In this document: piece by piece, positions 36,664 through 50,095 of the stretch
Position numbering within the stretch: position 1 is the stretch's first letter
Layout: each line of letters begins with the position of its first letter
Assembly: GCA_947044365.1 (NCBI GenBank)
Contig: OX345636.1
Span: 52,570,746-52,634,745 of the forward strand
DNA from: Petrosia ficiformis
Lineage: Eukaryota; Porifera; Demospongiae; Haplosclerida; Petrosiidae
Direction of reading: 5' to 3'
Length of the DNA stretch: 64,000 bases
Translations under genes and position numbers: made by a program
The notes under the pieces: model-generated
Databases searched by the model: none
What the model was told of the DNA's origin: nothing
What the model saw: the letters and a program-made list of their open reading frames with translations, nothing else

Positions 36664-39600
36664 TATATATAATATTAATATGAACTATGAAGTATTATAA
36701 ACATACGTTAAACCTGCTATTGGCCCTAAAAATACAAGTTTGCATAAGGACATGTACTTGATTACATTGCATTAATTCACCTACATATACATGTACATGT
36801 AGTGTTAAACCGGCTTTAAAAATGGTGTAATGGGATATGTGTGACACTGGCAGACATGGGGTCATATACATGTACCTACATATACATGTAGTGTGAATCT
36901 GGCTTTAGAAATGGTGTAATGTGATATGTGGGGTGTACACTGACAGGCATGGGGTCAAGGACTTCAGTTGGTCCTTCAAACATAAGCACAAGCACTGACT
37001 GAAGTGCTTTAAGCATTAAGCACTTTTTCAAGCACTTACACAAAAAGTGCTTAATCATCTTTTAAAGCACTTTTAAAGCACTTCAAGCACAATTTCAAGC
37101 ACTTGTACATGCATTCTAATATTTCACTCATGCTAAGTATAACAACCCTTTTTAAAACAAAATGCATGGAATTCATTGAAATTTATTGTTGCTTCTTATG
37201 AAAACAGGTTTTTGAAAGTTAATATCTGTTAGTCTACATCTATCTGGCCTAAAAATATTTAAAATGGAAAAGAAAACTGCTAGTACACAAAAAAGCTGCT
37301 GTAAACACTTACCCAAAAAGTGCTTAGTGATTAAAAATATGCTTAACAAGCACATCTACAAAATGTGCTCAAGCACAAGCACAAGTGCTTTAATTGGTAA
37401 AATGGTTCCAAGTACATTTATGTTCAAGAACTTGAAAATCACCAAAATACTTTACCCTGCCTGTGTAACACGGATCTCTTTGAGTATAGTAATTCAATAT
37501 TCCAAACTAGTAATCTGGTATTATATCTACATGTACCTTCTGAGTTATGATTCCTTACTGAAAATGTGTATTATATTAATAATTATGATTATCATAAAAG
37601 CAATTAATGATGCTATAATCACAAGAAATAGCATTATTAGTACACTTATTACAATATCGATTGCACCTTTCAGAAATAAGCTATATTGATACTAAAAGTA
37701 CAGTAATAGCCAACAATAACCAATTATTGGTACATTACCACTTCAGAAATGTACATGTAATTGTATTAATTTGATAAGAAGCATAATTATTATGGTTGTG
37801 CAGTTATGCAGTTATGCAGTGCCATAGTAAACATGCAGGCCTCAACAAAAACTGTACTGTATACGTAGTTTACGTACATGTACATGTACATGTACACGTA
37901 TAATAGACTAGTAATAGTGTTTGTATTATTATCCCAGCACTACATCCAGTATATGTGGGATATTCATTTTAATATTAAATATTCTGTTCTCTTCTTCATC
38001 TCTTCTATCTATTCATCTTTTCTTCCAGCAATGTGACTCCAGATATATAGTATCTCTTTGTGTTCATCCTATTTCAAAACACTTCTTGATTTTACTGAAT
38101 GATGGAACTATTTATCAATTAATATGGAGAGATGGTTAGTCATTAAACACATACGTGTACATAATTATATTGTATCTCTTGTATCTCCTCTCCCTCCTCC
38201 TTTCTATACGAAACCCTTATACTCTAGTGAATCTAGTCAGTATCTACCTACATGTACCTTTCTTTATATAGGAAGTTGTATTAATCATCTTGTTGTTCAT
38301 CTCAAAGATTTCACTACACGATACCCATCTCCTAAGTCATGGTACTCCTCCTCTTCAACTCCATTACAATTATTTATTTGTCATACATATTTTGGATTAT
38401 GTCTCCATGGTGAACTAAGGTGTGTGTACAGTATGATTAGGGGAATCCCCATTTAGTTAATAATTAATTATTCATAGACTGTATGATAGTATGTCTGGTG
38501 AATTTGTATGGGAATGTGATGATTTAGACGATACATCCACTCAATTATTAACCACACCCAGTATGGTATCGTCACCTGTTCCTCTACCAGTGACTCTTTG
38601 GAATCAAAGTGGTATATATGTATTACAGGTACATATAATGAGTACATTATCTTTTTTGTGTGTGTCAAATTTCAATCCATTGTTTCATTATTGAGTTACA
38701 GTATAATCATGTATTAACCTTATGACATTAAACTATACACTATATTATATGCATGTACATGTACATGTACATCATAATTTTAAGGTCATCATGAATATGG
38801 ATTATGAAATATAGGCATATAGGCATATACATGTAGGCAAATTGCTGTATAGGTGCAACACTAATTTTTATATGCATGTGTGTTGTATTACTAGTAAATA
38901 ATGATGTGATTAATATTCTTTATATAGTGCAAGCGTATCACTGATCATGCTCAGATGTTTGTTGATAGTCTGTTTCCAATAACAACCAATGCTGATGAGG
39001 TATGTACACATTATACATGTACAGTAAAATAATTATGCATTACATACACTGTACATGGTTTACATGTGTATATGTTAAATCACTAAATTATACATGTACA
39101 TGTACATGTACATGTATATGTAAAGTGTACATGTACATGTATATGTAAAGTGTACATGTATAATAATTATTGAATATGTAATGTATTTTCTTGGTCTATG
39201 TTAGACTACACCTGGTGATTATCTTGATAATGGAGAACTCTTAGCATCTTGTCTTTGTCATTTGTGGGGATTTCCTTTATTATCCACTCATTATACTCTC
39301 AGTATAGCGTACCAGCTACTAAAGGTATGGTGTACACTACATGTACATGTACATGTACATGAACATGTACATGTACATCTGTACATGTATATGATTATAC
39401 TCTCAGTATAGCGTACCAGGTATAGTGTACAGTATGTGTACATGTACAGTGTACATGTACATGTACATGATTACTAGATTGAGAAGAGCAAATCAGCAAT
39501 GATTAATGATGATATCACAAATGATATCTTAATAGTTTTTATTTCAGTATGATGATGTAATGTATTCTATTGTCCATCATATCTATTATTAATATTTATA

Positions 39601-42600
39601 TAATTGTATCATAAACTTTATACATTCAGGATGATACTGGTAAACCAGCTACACTTCCACTTAGCTCTGAGGTATGTATTGTATACATTATACATTATTT
39701 ACTTGTTTATGTACTATTTATCATTCATTTACTAGTTATTATCACAATTGAGTGAGCTTTCAGTTCAGAATCCAGTGTTATGTGTAGCTTTAATGAGTCA
39801 GGTATTTGGACATTTCTAAACATGTACATGTACATGTATATACATAATTATGTAATATTGGTAGTGTATACAAGTACATACATATACATTTTATTAATAT
39901 GAATCATATATAATTATTATAATATAATACAATATATTAACTGTTAGTACCAGTTAATAAAAATAAAGCTAATACTAAACTAAGAAATGTAAGGTATGTG
40001 ACTATCACATTGAGCTAACTTGATAGAGAGATCACTACATTATAAAGGATGATGGAGATTAGATGAAGTGCCATGAATACATAGAGGACCTGAGTAATGC
40101 AAACAAGAGTCTAAAACTAATCCATGACATGGTGTGGAAATCCATGTACATGTGAAATATTGGTAGTATATAACCATGTACCCAGTCACTACCCATACAG
40201 ACATGTATACATGTACATGTACATACAACACATGTACATGTACATGTGAAATATTGTTAGTACAGGCTGTATATAACCATGTACCCAGTCACTACCCATA
40301 CAGACATGTATACAACTAGATGTACATGTACATGTACTTGTTGTACACATACAAACATACCTAATTGTGGAGTTCACTATCACATCCAGATACACATGTA
40401 CATGTATATTACATGTACCTGAATACATGTACTGTTATTAACTGTATATTTATTATTTTTTACAGTATCCTGTTTGTCACAAGTACTTGGTAGACCAGCT
40501 AACTGAGTTTCTTCATCGTTACCATGACAATGAAGTAATCCTACAAACTCCTCTTAATGCACAAACTGGTACAATTAATATGTAACTGTATATACATGTA
40601 TGACAGGTCTTAAGGAAAATACATTTGATCAATTGCTTACATGTACCTTTAAACTTGATATTCAGCCATTTTGTGAGAGAAACTAACTAAATTTCTATTA
40701 CCATTAGTACTACCATTGGTATTACCATTAGTATTATCATTAGTAGTATTATCATTAGTATTACCATTAGTATTATCATTAGTAGTATTATCATTAGTAT
40801 TATCATTAGTATTACCATTAGTATTATCATTAGTATTACCATTAGTATTATCATTAGTAGTATTATCATTAGTATTACCATTAGTATTATCATTAGTAGT
40901 ATTATCATTAGTATTATCATTAGTATTACCATTAGTATTATCATTAGTATTATCATTAGTATTATCATTAGTATTATCATTAGTATTATCATTAGTATTA
41001 TCATTAGTATTACCGTTAGTATTATCATTAGTATTATCATTAATATTATCATTAGTACTATCATTAGTATTACCATTAGTATTATCATTAGTATTATCAT
41101 TAGTATTATCATTAGTATTATCATTAGTATTATCATTAGTATTACCATTAGTATTATCATTAGTATTATCATTAGTATTATCATTAGTAATGCATATCGT
41201 ACTGATGGTAATTTTAGTACTACCACTAATACTACCAATAGTACTCCCAATAGTACTACCACTAGTACTACCAATAGTACTACCAATAGTACTCCCAATA
41301 GTACTACATGTACCACTAGTACTACCAATAGTACTACCAATAGTACTCCCAATAGTACTACCAATAGTACTCCCAATAGTACTACCACTAGTACTACCAC
41401 TAGTACTACCAATAGTACTACCAATAGTACTACCAATAGTACTACCAATAGTACTACCACTAGTACTACCAATAGTACTACCAATAGTACTCCCAATAGT
41501 ACTACCACTAGTACTACCAATAGTACTACCAATAGTACTCCCAATAGTACTACCACTAGTACTACCAATAGTACTACCACTAGTACTACCAATAGTACTA
41601 CCAATAGTACTACCACTAGTACTACCAATAGTTTGTATAATGTATAATTATTATTCACTTTACTTTCTTATTGATACGTATAGTACCTCTCTTGGAGCAT
41701 TATTTGGAACTTTCACAAGAATATGAATCTTTACTGACCACACCTATTATACCAGTAGGTCACATGATTATTACAAATGAACATGTGACTAGTGTCTGTG
41801 TAATGTATATCCCATAGATTGACTACACCCCTTCAGTGAGAAAAAGAGTAAAAGAGATTCTTGAATTATCACAGCAATCTACAGTTTCAACAGATCCTAC
41901 AAGTATGTATTGCATTTGTGTTTTATGTCATGTGACATACATGTGATCTACTTTTAGCTTCTGTTAGAGCGGAACTACATTCCTTAAGTATCTCTAATCC
42001 TACTGAGACTTTACAAGGTATCAAAGATTTTATGAGAATTGAGGACTCTTTCTCAGAAGGTAGGAATGATAATAATTGATAATACATTCAAATCTGCTAT
42101 TCCAGATCCTGGAGAATGTAGACACATTATTAAAGTGACATTAACATGAGCCTCAGGTCCTAAATATTTATCTATTGAAGTACACATAATCATACCAAAA
42201 TTGTAAATTCAAAGGTCACTAAAAACATTAATGCTACTGAACATTACTACATGTATTACCAAACTGATTTTCAAACACTCATCTCGCTGCTTTCCTGACA
42301 GTAATGAAGCTTCATTCTTTTAGTTGTGGAACTCTTGGACCAACTAGAACTTGAAAAGCTTACGTACATAGCTGACAAAAGTTGCATATACATGTACATT
42401 TCTGGTTGGGAATGGGTTGCACATTTGCATGCAGTATATACATGCCATAGTTAGTTGTGCATGTACATACATACATGTACATGTATGTACACTGTATAAG
42501 GTAAGTTGCATATACATGTACATTTCTGGTTGGGAATGGGTTGCACATTTGCATGCAGTATATACATGCCATAGTTAGTTGTACATGTACATACATACAT

Positions 42601-45600
42601 GTACATGTATGTACACTGTATAAGGTAAGTTGCATATACATGTACATTTCTGGTTGGGAAAGGGTTGCACATTTGCATGCAGTATATACATGACATAGTT
42701 AGTTGTACATGTACATACATACATGTACATGTATGTACACTGTATAAGGTAAGTTGCATATACATGTACATTTCTGGTTGGGAAAGGGTTGCACATTTGC
42801 ATGCAGTATATACATGCCATAGTTAGTTGTACATGTACATACATACATGTACATGTATGTACACTGTATAAGGTAAGTTGCATATACATGTACATTTCTG
42901 GTTGGGAATGGGTTGCACATTTGCATGCAGTATATACATGCCATAGTTAGTTGTACATGTACATACATACATGTACATGTATGTACACTGTATAAGGTAA
43001 GTTGCATATACATGTACATTTCTGGTTGGGAATGGGTTGCACATTTGCATGCAGTATATACATGACATAGTTAGTTGTGCATGTACATACATACATGTAC
43101 ATGTATGTACACTGTATAAGGTAAGTTGCATATACATGTACATTTCTGGTTGGGAAAGGGTTGCACATTTGCATGCAGTATATACATGACATAGTTAGTT
43201 GTACATGTACATACATACATGTACATACATGTACATTTCTGGTTGGGAAAGGGTTGCACATCTGCATGCAGTATATACATGACATAGTTAGTTGTGCATG
43301 TACATACATACATGTATGTACAAGGTAAATGTACTTACACTGTACATGTACATGATTATACATATACATGTATAATAGTGTTTATGTACTTACATGTACA
43401 TGTACACACATGTATACACGTATAATATGTACTCACATGTACATGTACATACATGTATACACGTATAATATGTACTCACAAGTACATGTACATACATGTA
43501 TAATATTAGTGTACATGTACTTACATGTACTGTATATTCAGTTCTGCAGAGTAATCAATATTGTTCAGACATAAACTGGAAAAATCTGTTAGCTACTGAA
43601 GCAGCCGATAGAGTAGCTCAAACTACACTGAAGGTACATGTACATCTATAATTTATACTGTATATGTGTGTGTATATATACATACATGTACATACATGTA
43701 CTGAAGGTACGTGTACATCTACAATGTATGGTAGTGCACAGTGTGATGTGTATACATGTACACACACACATTCAGTCTCAGTCTTTAAAATTAATTTTCA
43801 CTTACAGTACAAACCCTACATGTATATGTATATCTATACTCAGTGATCTCCATAGGGCTGGCAAATCACCAATCTAATTGATTATAACAGTTTGTGTGAG
43901 ACAATGCCTCCGATCAGTATAAAATAGGTCCAATAATAATTGTTACATGTACCTTTGCCTTTTCCACTATGGAGAACAGTCAGAACACTGGTATACATGT
44001 ACATGTAATGATGTACACATATACTATGCAGATATACATGTACATGTGCAGTATACATGTACATGTATATCAATAAAAAGTCACCATACAGTACAGTAAT
44101 TACTCAGTAGTTTCATTTCCACACTACATAGTTCAACAGTAGTTTTCACAGTAATTGGTATTCAACACCACAGTAGTGAGACAGGAATTACTGACAGTAG
44201 AACTAGGTAATTACTGTTACTGTATGGTGACGACATAATTATACTGTACATGTATACCAATTACAATACATACATATATTCATATATTGTAATGCAGTGC
44301 TCATGATAACTGATGAGAGATAATGATTGATCTGGTGTTATCCTGAGCCCTAGTAACTATGACATGTACAGTACATGTTAATATAATGTATAATGCACAT
44401 GACTATCACATGTACAGTACACATTATAATGCTTGTACATGTGTACTGCATGTATATGTAATGGAAAAAGTATCTATATAAATAATGATAAATTTCAGTT
44501 ATCTCTTTCATAAATTATAGCCAAGTATTCAAACAGCTCGAGTTCCAGTATTTGAGTTAACATGTAATCTATTGTATGATTCTGAACCAAATGAGTTACT
44601 GCATTTTGTGGCTTATGCACATCTAGTAAGAGATTTACAACATGGAGTAGATATCACCTTCACAAGGAGACTCAGAAAGGTATGTACATGTACATGTAAT
44701 TATTTTTGACAATATTTATAAAAATCGACTGTTTGGAGGATGCAAGTTTATATCAAACACAATACATGTACATGTACGTGTGGTAATGCACTCACTATTT
44801 GACTGTTGTGTACAACAAGCCACTGAAATTTGTGATCTTCCTTGATTATAGTCAGGAGACAAGACTACATAGAAACCTAATACATATGATCTTTGCCCTA
44901 CAGATAATGAGTAAAATCTGATCAAAATTACAATCTTAAACATTTGTAAACAATAGTTGTGGAGATCACATGATACATGTACATGTAGACACAATTATTC
45001 TCTGATCACATGATACATGTACATGTAGATCTATTTCTTTATTTTTTTTTAAGGGATACTTCTATCAGCGAGCAATAAACTGTATATCACCACCTACAAG
45101 CACTTCAACAACCAATCAAATTAAAGCATATTGTCAGCTGGTGTTATCAAGGTTCATGATGTACATGTACATTGTGTGTAGTATTGTACTATAAAACAAT
45201 TATCACAATGTGCTTGAATTTACATACCATGGAAATATTGATGGTGTTTTTTATTTGGCAGTTCAGCGGTTTTGGATTCAAACCATCAAATTCAATAGTT
45301 CACATGATCTAAATGAGTCCAAAGGGCAGTGCACACACTTTTACTTTGCTTCGTAACTTCCACATGTTACAAAACACAGACTTACTTAGACAGAAGACCT
45401 TCTAAGAAAGTCATACATGTACATGTAGGTACCAAAATCATGCTTTGTTAGTCAAAGGAAAGAAGCAAGCCATACTCTCATTGGCTAAAACATGTACATT
45501 CATGTATATTATACATTTATAATTATATTCCATACACACAGTGATTATCCTAATGTTGAATGTACATGTACATTCATGTATATTATACATTTATAATTAT

Positions 45601-48438
45601 ATTCCATACACACAGTGATTATCCTAATGTTGAACTACAAGCATTGACTATCCTATTGGATAATGAGTTGTGGGTTGACGCTATTCATGTGATGAAACAA
45701 GTCTTCTCTCAGGTATTCCTAATTTGTTTTTATGGGCTACAGGGCCATCCTTATAATTGCTTTCCATGGGGTTTAATGAATATTTATGTTTGTGACACAT
45801 ACGTGACTATGCATTGTATATGTAGGGAAGTTGTGACTCTGTTAATTAATGGGCGAGGTGCATAATATGGCATGCGCACTTGAGCTCTACAGACCTTCAG
45901 AAAGAAAGCTGCTTGTAGCTTTACATAGAAACTGGAACTAATAGTTGTTCTAGATGCAATATATTCCTAAAGTTCTACAAGAACATCTAAAAAGTAAGAA
46001 GAGTAGATAATCAAAATAATAGGCTGTTGTACTTCGGGTATGAAAAAATCACTCATGATTACTGAATGTTCGACAACACAAAGCAATGATTGTGATACTT
46101 TTTTATCCATAATATTATATCTTGTTAAATGTATGGCTCAAAACAGCCACCCAACATTGCTTTATGTGAGGGTGAATATAATTATTTGATCTCATCCACA
46201 AGCTCTCATGTACATGTACATGTTTGATTAATATTCTTATCTTTATCAGATATCTCCTCCTCTTCAATGTGCTTTATTCCATCGAGCTCTGATTCATTTT
46301 TCAAAAGGAGATGTTCTTCAAACTCATCTACATCAAATTTGGGAACTATTACCAGATACCTTCAAGTATGAACTTAATTCCATAAATAATTTATTTAAGG
46401 AACTTAATGACTATTCATTCATTACAAATACTTGATATGTAGCATGTAGTGCTTAATATCAAAAGACCAGCAATGCTAACATATGGCATGTGGTATAACC
46501 ACAGTGCCTCATCTCACATGTTGCCACTGTATGACTGCAGTGCTATTATGAGAAATGTTGGCACTGACTGCATCAAGATAGCATTCTACAATTGTCAGCT
46601 ACATGTAGGGTTGGGTAATAGTTTTAATATATCACATACATTGTAATAATCATATCCATGATTATGATTTTGGTCTACCAATGTTGGCAAAATACTGAAT
46701 TAAACAAGTGTATATAGAGAAAAAAAAACATCCCTATAATTGCTTTACAAATTTAAGTGAAGATCAACGTATCTCTATGACTGCTTTGTGGTGTCCAGCA
46801 TTCGGTAATCAGGCTGACTTTATCAAGCATGAAAGACAACAGCTTATTATTTTGATTATCTACTCTCCTGACCTTTCAAAGGACCTTGTAGAACTTTAGG
46901 AATATATTTCAGGCAGAATAGCTAGCTATTAGTTCCAGTTTCTACGTAAGCTACACAGATTTCTTTCTGCTGCTGTGTAGAGCGTGATCAATGATCAATG
47001 ATCGTGCCTTCTTTTACGCGCCACACCCATTAATTGACCGAGACCCCCCCGGGAATGATGTAACTTCCTTAACTACGTATACAACGCATACTCGCGTAGG
47101 TGACACAAACATATATATATATATATATAAACATACATCAAACTCGTGGGAAAGCAATTATAGGGATGGGCCTATGGGCCATAATAATAGATATTATAAT
47201 ATAATATAATAATTATGGAGTTGAAAAATACTACATGTATAACACTTAACCTTGAGCTGTATGCTCTCTAAACATGGATCGAAATTGCCATCTTTTTAAA
47301 AATGACCCTATTTTTGTTATCATAGACAGTATCAATGAGTAGTTACAATATTGCAAGTCACCTTTAGGCAATAATCACAAAATAATTTCATATTGCCCAA
47401 CTATCATTTAAACACTTGCCTCCATAGACCAGTCCAAAAGTACTGGAAAGGAACATTCCACACAACAAGGATACTTTAATGTTTCATTTTCATGCTACGA
47501 AACAGTTATAACATACATGTACCTCCTCGTGCACACATGTTGTGTCTTCAATGTGTGTATCATAATCTACTTCTTTAAAAGATGTCTTTTATATTACAGT
47601 GTATTGGATTTTGTTAGTGTGTTGAAAACTATGAAGACTCAAGAAGGTATATACATCATGTTACATTATGAACATCTATTATAATTTCTTCCTCTCACAG
47701 AAGATGATGTATATGTACCAGAAAGAAGATTATCAGTGAGTGTTTATTATTGTATAGATTTTACGTACTTATAAAGTAACAAAGTATAGCCAAAGCTAGG
47801 CCAAGCAATGGTTGAAATCATTAATTATTATTAAATTTATGAGTGGGGCATTTCATAAGATAACACAAATTTGAGCTAGTACAATAAACAGTAGCTTATA
47901 GAAACTAATAGCTGACATACATTATCTATAAAGAATGGGAGACAGATAACTATTAACTATTGTTAGTATGGTTTATATTGGGTTTATAACATGAGAAATT
48001 GCAATGCTGGACTTATTACTGACTCAACAAAGTAATCATAGTGATAATCTTTTCTTTTTATAAAAATTATATATCTTGTTGACTCTTGCTCACATAGGTG
48101 GAACGAAGGGTTACTGTAATCTGGTGTTCTGGCTGTCTATCTGTCCTTTTTGTGTGAAACCAAGTTTACTAAACGGCCCAATCCAGTGTATCAATATACC
48201 CAAAATCCAATATTGTACAGTATATGTGATACAATATAATTATCGATCATCACCATTTTGAACCTTGTCATATTATATAAAATGGAATTAGTATTATAAT
48301 TCCGTAGACATAATATTATAATGTGATACATTTCTTTTCCTATTTTTTTTACAGGTGAATGAACTAACTCCTTATATTTTACAATTATTGTCACAAACGC
48401 ATCCACACAATAAACAAAAAGAATCTCAAGAATTATAG
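31864..48438 (+). CDS. HPS6: HPS6 homologue, BLOC-2 complex subunit (26 exons, complete)
   Basis: Predicted 867-residue protein. Exons: 31864-31923, 31980-32073, 32133-32260, 32792-32996, 34720-34883, 36020-36121, 38029-38134, 38272-38419, 38478-38628, 38928-38999, 39205-39324, 39630-39671, 39736-39801, 40466-40568, 41684-41754, 41818-41902, 41958-42059, 42324-42380, 43542-43633, 44521-44679, 45054-45151, 45616-45712, 46250-46365, 47600-47646, 47701-47735, 48355-48438 (stop TAG). Every join is GT-AG and keeps frame; total 2604 nt. Similarity recalled from vertebrate HPS6: FYQRAINCI matches LYRRALAVL; the segment around LSSDYPNVELQALTILLDN matches the LELLLSSGRPKAVLQAV region; the N-terminal half with HSVCIETL, SNCPLFQFF and LLNDGTIYQLI fits the beta-rich part. 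Known role: HPS6 with HPS3 and HPS5 forms BLOC-2, a cytosolic complex for cargo delivery to lysosome-related organelles. No signal peptide or membrane segment. The weakest join is the exon 18 donor (A|gttgca). Vertebrate HPS6 is a single-exon gene of ~775 residues, so length is similar but gene structure is not. Start chosen as first ATG giving the conserved N-terminus. Confidence 0.78.
33100..33660. mobile_element. ~550-bp interspersed element, copy in HPS6 intron 4
   Basis: Shares order and sequence with 57200-57660 (ggtcacncccacnaacattttnaggca; aacaaacactgctaaa; atttaattaac) and ends with a cccagccctaa tip like the TAGGGCTGGG family. No ORF. Confidence 0.55.
33718..34232. repeat. 54-bp minisatellite in two blocks, HPS6 intron 4
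   Basis: Unit aataattatgaagtcatcat...tcttaatatcgagatcattaa...actattctgtat. Blocks 33718-33935 and 33965-34232 each end in catgtcaatatgaacagac, indicating duplication of the whole array. Being a multiple of 3, it stays open in several frames, but is intronic. Confidence 0.85.
35586..35696. mobile_element. 111-bp palindromic MITE, HPS6 intron 5
   Basis: tgaaataccacttccacata-acaacc...tacataagtat pairs with atacttatgta...ggttgttatgtggaagtgg-tatttca; arms ~36 bp. A similar partial sequence lies at 50740-50800 near the death-domain gene. Confidence 0.75.
36288..36490 (+). mobile_element. Partial copy of the 10985-type element, HPS6 intron 6
   Basis: Same internal landmarks as the copy at 10985 (tggtttgtggtgtcgaacat; gaactttaggaatatatt; cccattaattgaacgac) but lacks the right terminus. 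Followed by a TA microsatellite at 36595-36680. Confidence 0.6.
36955..37405. repeat. AGCAC-rich interspersed repeat, HPS6 intron 6
   Basis: Contains many agcactt/aagtgct motifs in both orientations (tgaagtgctttaagca; acccaaaaagtgcttag; caagcacaagcacaagtgc). Related to 24725-25095, 60074-61340. The frame at 37264-37689 runs through it and is not considered a gene. Confidence 0.5.
39291..39419 (+). repeat. HPS6: Duplicated end of HPS6 exon 11
   Basis: The 25-bp exonic sequence at 39291-39315 (ttatactctcagtatagcgt then accag) recurs exactly at 39395-39419 in the following intron, where it is joined directly to gtatag, a possible donor. TACATG repeats fill the space between. Confidence 0.85.
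40703..41630. repeat. Two adjoining 12-bp microsatellites, HPS6 intron 14
   Basis: 40703-41190 is (ATTATCATTAGT)n with ATTACCATTAGT variants; 41215-41630 is (TACTACCAATAG)n with TCCCAATAG and CACTAG variants. The second is close to the reverse-complement theme of the first (ACTAAT...). Long LV-repeat ORFs on both strands are products of the 12-bp period. Confidence 0.9.
42380..43325. repeat. 124-bp minisatellite, ~7.5 units, HPS6 intron 18
   Basis: Unit: gtaagttgcatatacatg, then tacatttctggttggga, atgcagtatatacatgcc, tagttagttgt, and a TACATG tail. It starts at the exon 18 border, and later units carry AAG|gtaagt where the first carries AAAA|gttgca. Overlapping 106-codon minus-strand frames spaced 124 bp apart are artefacts. 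Confidence 0.9.
45541..45635 (+). repeat. HPS6: 74-bp tandem duplication spanning HPS6 exon 22 acceptor
   Basis: ccatacacacag|tgattatcctaatgttgaa occurs at about 45530-45560 and again at 45604-45634. The downstream copy is used here because only it continues into the conserved exon. The upstream copy keeps an intact AG and 19 exonic bases. Confidence 0.85.
45735..46115 (-). mobile_element. Inverted copy of the 10985-type element, HPS6 intron 22
   Basis: Reads in reverse: gccatccttataattgctttcc at the left, then gttctacaagaac, ataataggctgttgt and ttactgaatgttcgac, ending near aagcaatgattgtgatac. Same tips as the other copies. Confidence 0.6.
46725..47185 (+). mobile_element. Copy of the 10985-type element, HPS6 intron 23
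   Basis: Fullest copy: catccctataattgctttac, an 84-bp insertion-like start, then atctctatgactgctttgtgg through to gggaaagcaattatagggatggg. It lies ~600 bp from the inverted copy at 45735, so transcripts of HPS6 could form a long intronic hairpin. Confidence 0.65.
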
Positions 48439-50095
48439 TTTTTTTATAATAATTTGATTTATAATTTTGTTTGTGTGGATAATAATTCGCCATAATTGAG
48501 TTTGAAAGCCAGTTGAGATGGAGGGTCGGAACTCCATCCACAATTGATTATAGGGAATTGCAAAGGCCAGCATCCCAGAACCAATTTCAGTGATAATTTA
48601 GCCTCTGAAACATTATGTATGGAAATTTGATAATTCAAGAAGTGCATCAATGAATGTGCTTCAAGTTTTCAGTTAGTGCATAGGGGTCATATGTATGTGA
48701 TATCGGTGCTCAAAGGGTTAATGACCACATTAAGTTTCCTACGAAGCACTTGGGGACTTTGGAGTCCCGGTAAACAAATTGGTAGAAGTAGTACTCCATG
48801 TTGGAAAAGGATCCGGAGTCATGGTTAACATTGGGGTAGAGAAAGTGAACGGTGGCCAAAATATATGCAGCAGGAAAAGGGAAGAATTTTGAAAAGCAAG
48901 CTCAGTCCTCTAAGGGTTAACAGTAAAATCATTGGTATACAGAAAAATATTAGTGCTGTCTAGCACGAGTACGCTGACCTGGATGCGCAGACAATAGTAT
49001 CGAGTGTAGTTATGCGGACCTGGGTTTGTCGAATGTGTCCGTATTTTGTGCTATACGGGCTCTGTATATATGTAAAAATATATATAGTACAGCATAGACT
49101 ACTCAGACGCGTATCGATGAAAATGTCGATCTGTATATATATGAATGTCTGGTTTGCAGTGTCTGGTTCGAATACCTCTCGGTTTTCTTTTGTATCTTCA
49201 TAGTATACACCCAACTACCCGTGTACTATTAGCATACACTAAAACATCCTTTAAAGTAACATCAAAGGTTGGACACTTGAATGATGCTCAGCCAGACCAC
49301 ATTCAACAAAATGTGGGCATTTTGGACAATAGAAATACCCTTGTAGTTTGGGGTGTCATACATCCAAGGCCCAGTGAATTGCAGCAGTACTAATGAAATT
49401 TGGCTTTCTGAGCTATGAAAATAATGATACTGCAATAGTCTTATAGTCTTATAGTAATTCCAGACTCAGAAAGTCAATGGAAAACAATATATATGTAAGA
49501 TGAAAAGAGATATTAAAGTAATTCAAATTTAGTTCATTCAGCAGATTAATTATATATGCTACAAAAAAACAAAAATTAATTATAAAAAATAAATATTAAA
49601 CAAGGTATAATTGAAAGTTGTGATGTTTCTGTTGACAGATTTTCTAATGTTGCTTGAGTGTTTAGTATAGGAGGTGTGTAGTCTAGAAAAAAAATGGGAT
49701 AAAATGAATGTACTTGAATCGCAAGAATTAAAAATACATTTAAACATTTAAGGATAATAGTTATGCATGTCATATATAAAGGTCTTACTTTCAGTGTTTT
49801 TTGGTTTGTTGTCTTTGTCACAGTGGTTCAACTATGATATGAAATTAGTACAAAATAATAATTACATCTATGACAATGCAGTATACAAATAAGAAATGTG
49901 TGTGTGTGTGTGTGTGTATGTACATTCATTTATCACTAGTCATGCAGGAAGCACACCATGACAGTTTGCAAAAAAACACTAAACTATTTCTCAATTATCT
50001 CCAGGGTATAATCTCAGGTATATTTTTATTAATTCTGATATACAACAATTAAATGGTGAAATTGTATGTTATTATTTTACAGGTATAAAATATCA
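48439..50095. other. Convergent intergenic region between HPS6 and the death-domain gene
   Basis: Contains both 3' ends. No strong coding signal. Short frames at 49012-49393 and 49576-49821 are not recognised. A TG run lies at 49898-49918. No clear AATAAA is close enough to either stop to call a polyadenylation site with confidence. Confidence 0.5.

Noticed and set aside
37264..37689. 141-codon plus-strand ORF
   Set aside because: Starts in an AGCAC interspersed repeat and continues in AT-rich DNA within an HPS6 intron; composition is not protein-like.
40687..41726. Leu/Val/Ile-rich ORFs on both strands
   Set aside because: Products of 12-bp microsatellites inside HPS6 intron 14; open in both strands at once.
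42360..43369. Series of 106-codon minus-strand ORFs
   Set aside because: Spaced 124 bp apart and identical; they are shadows of the minisatellite in HPS6 intron 18.
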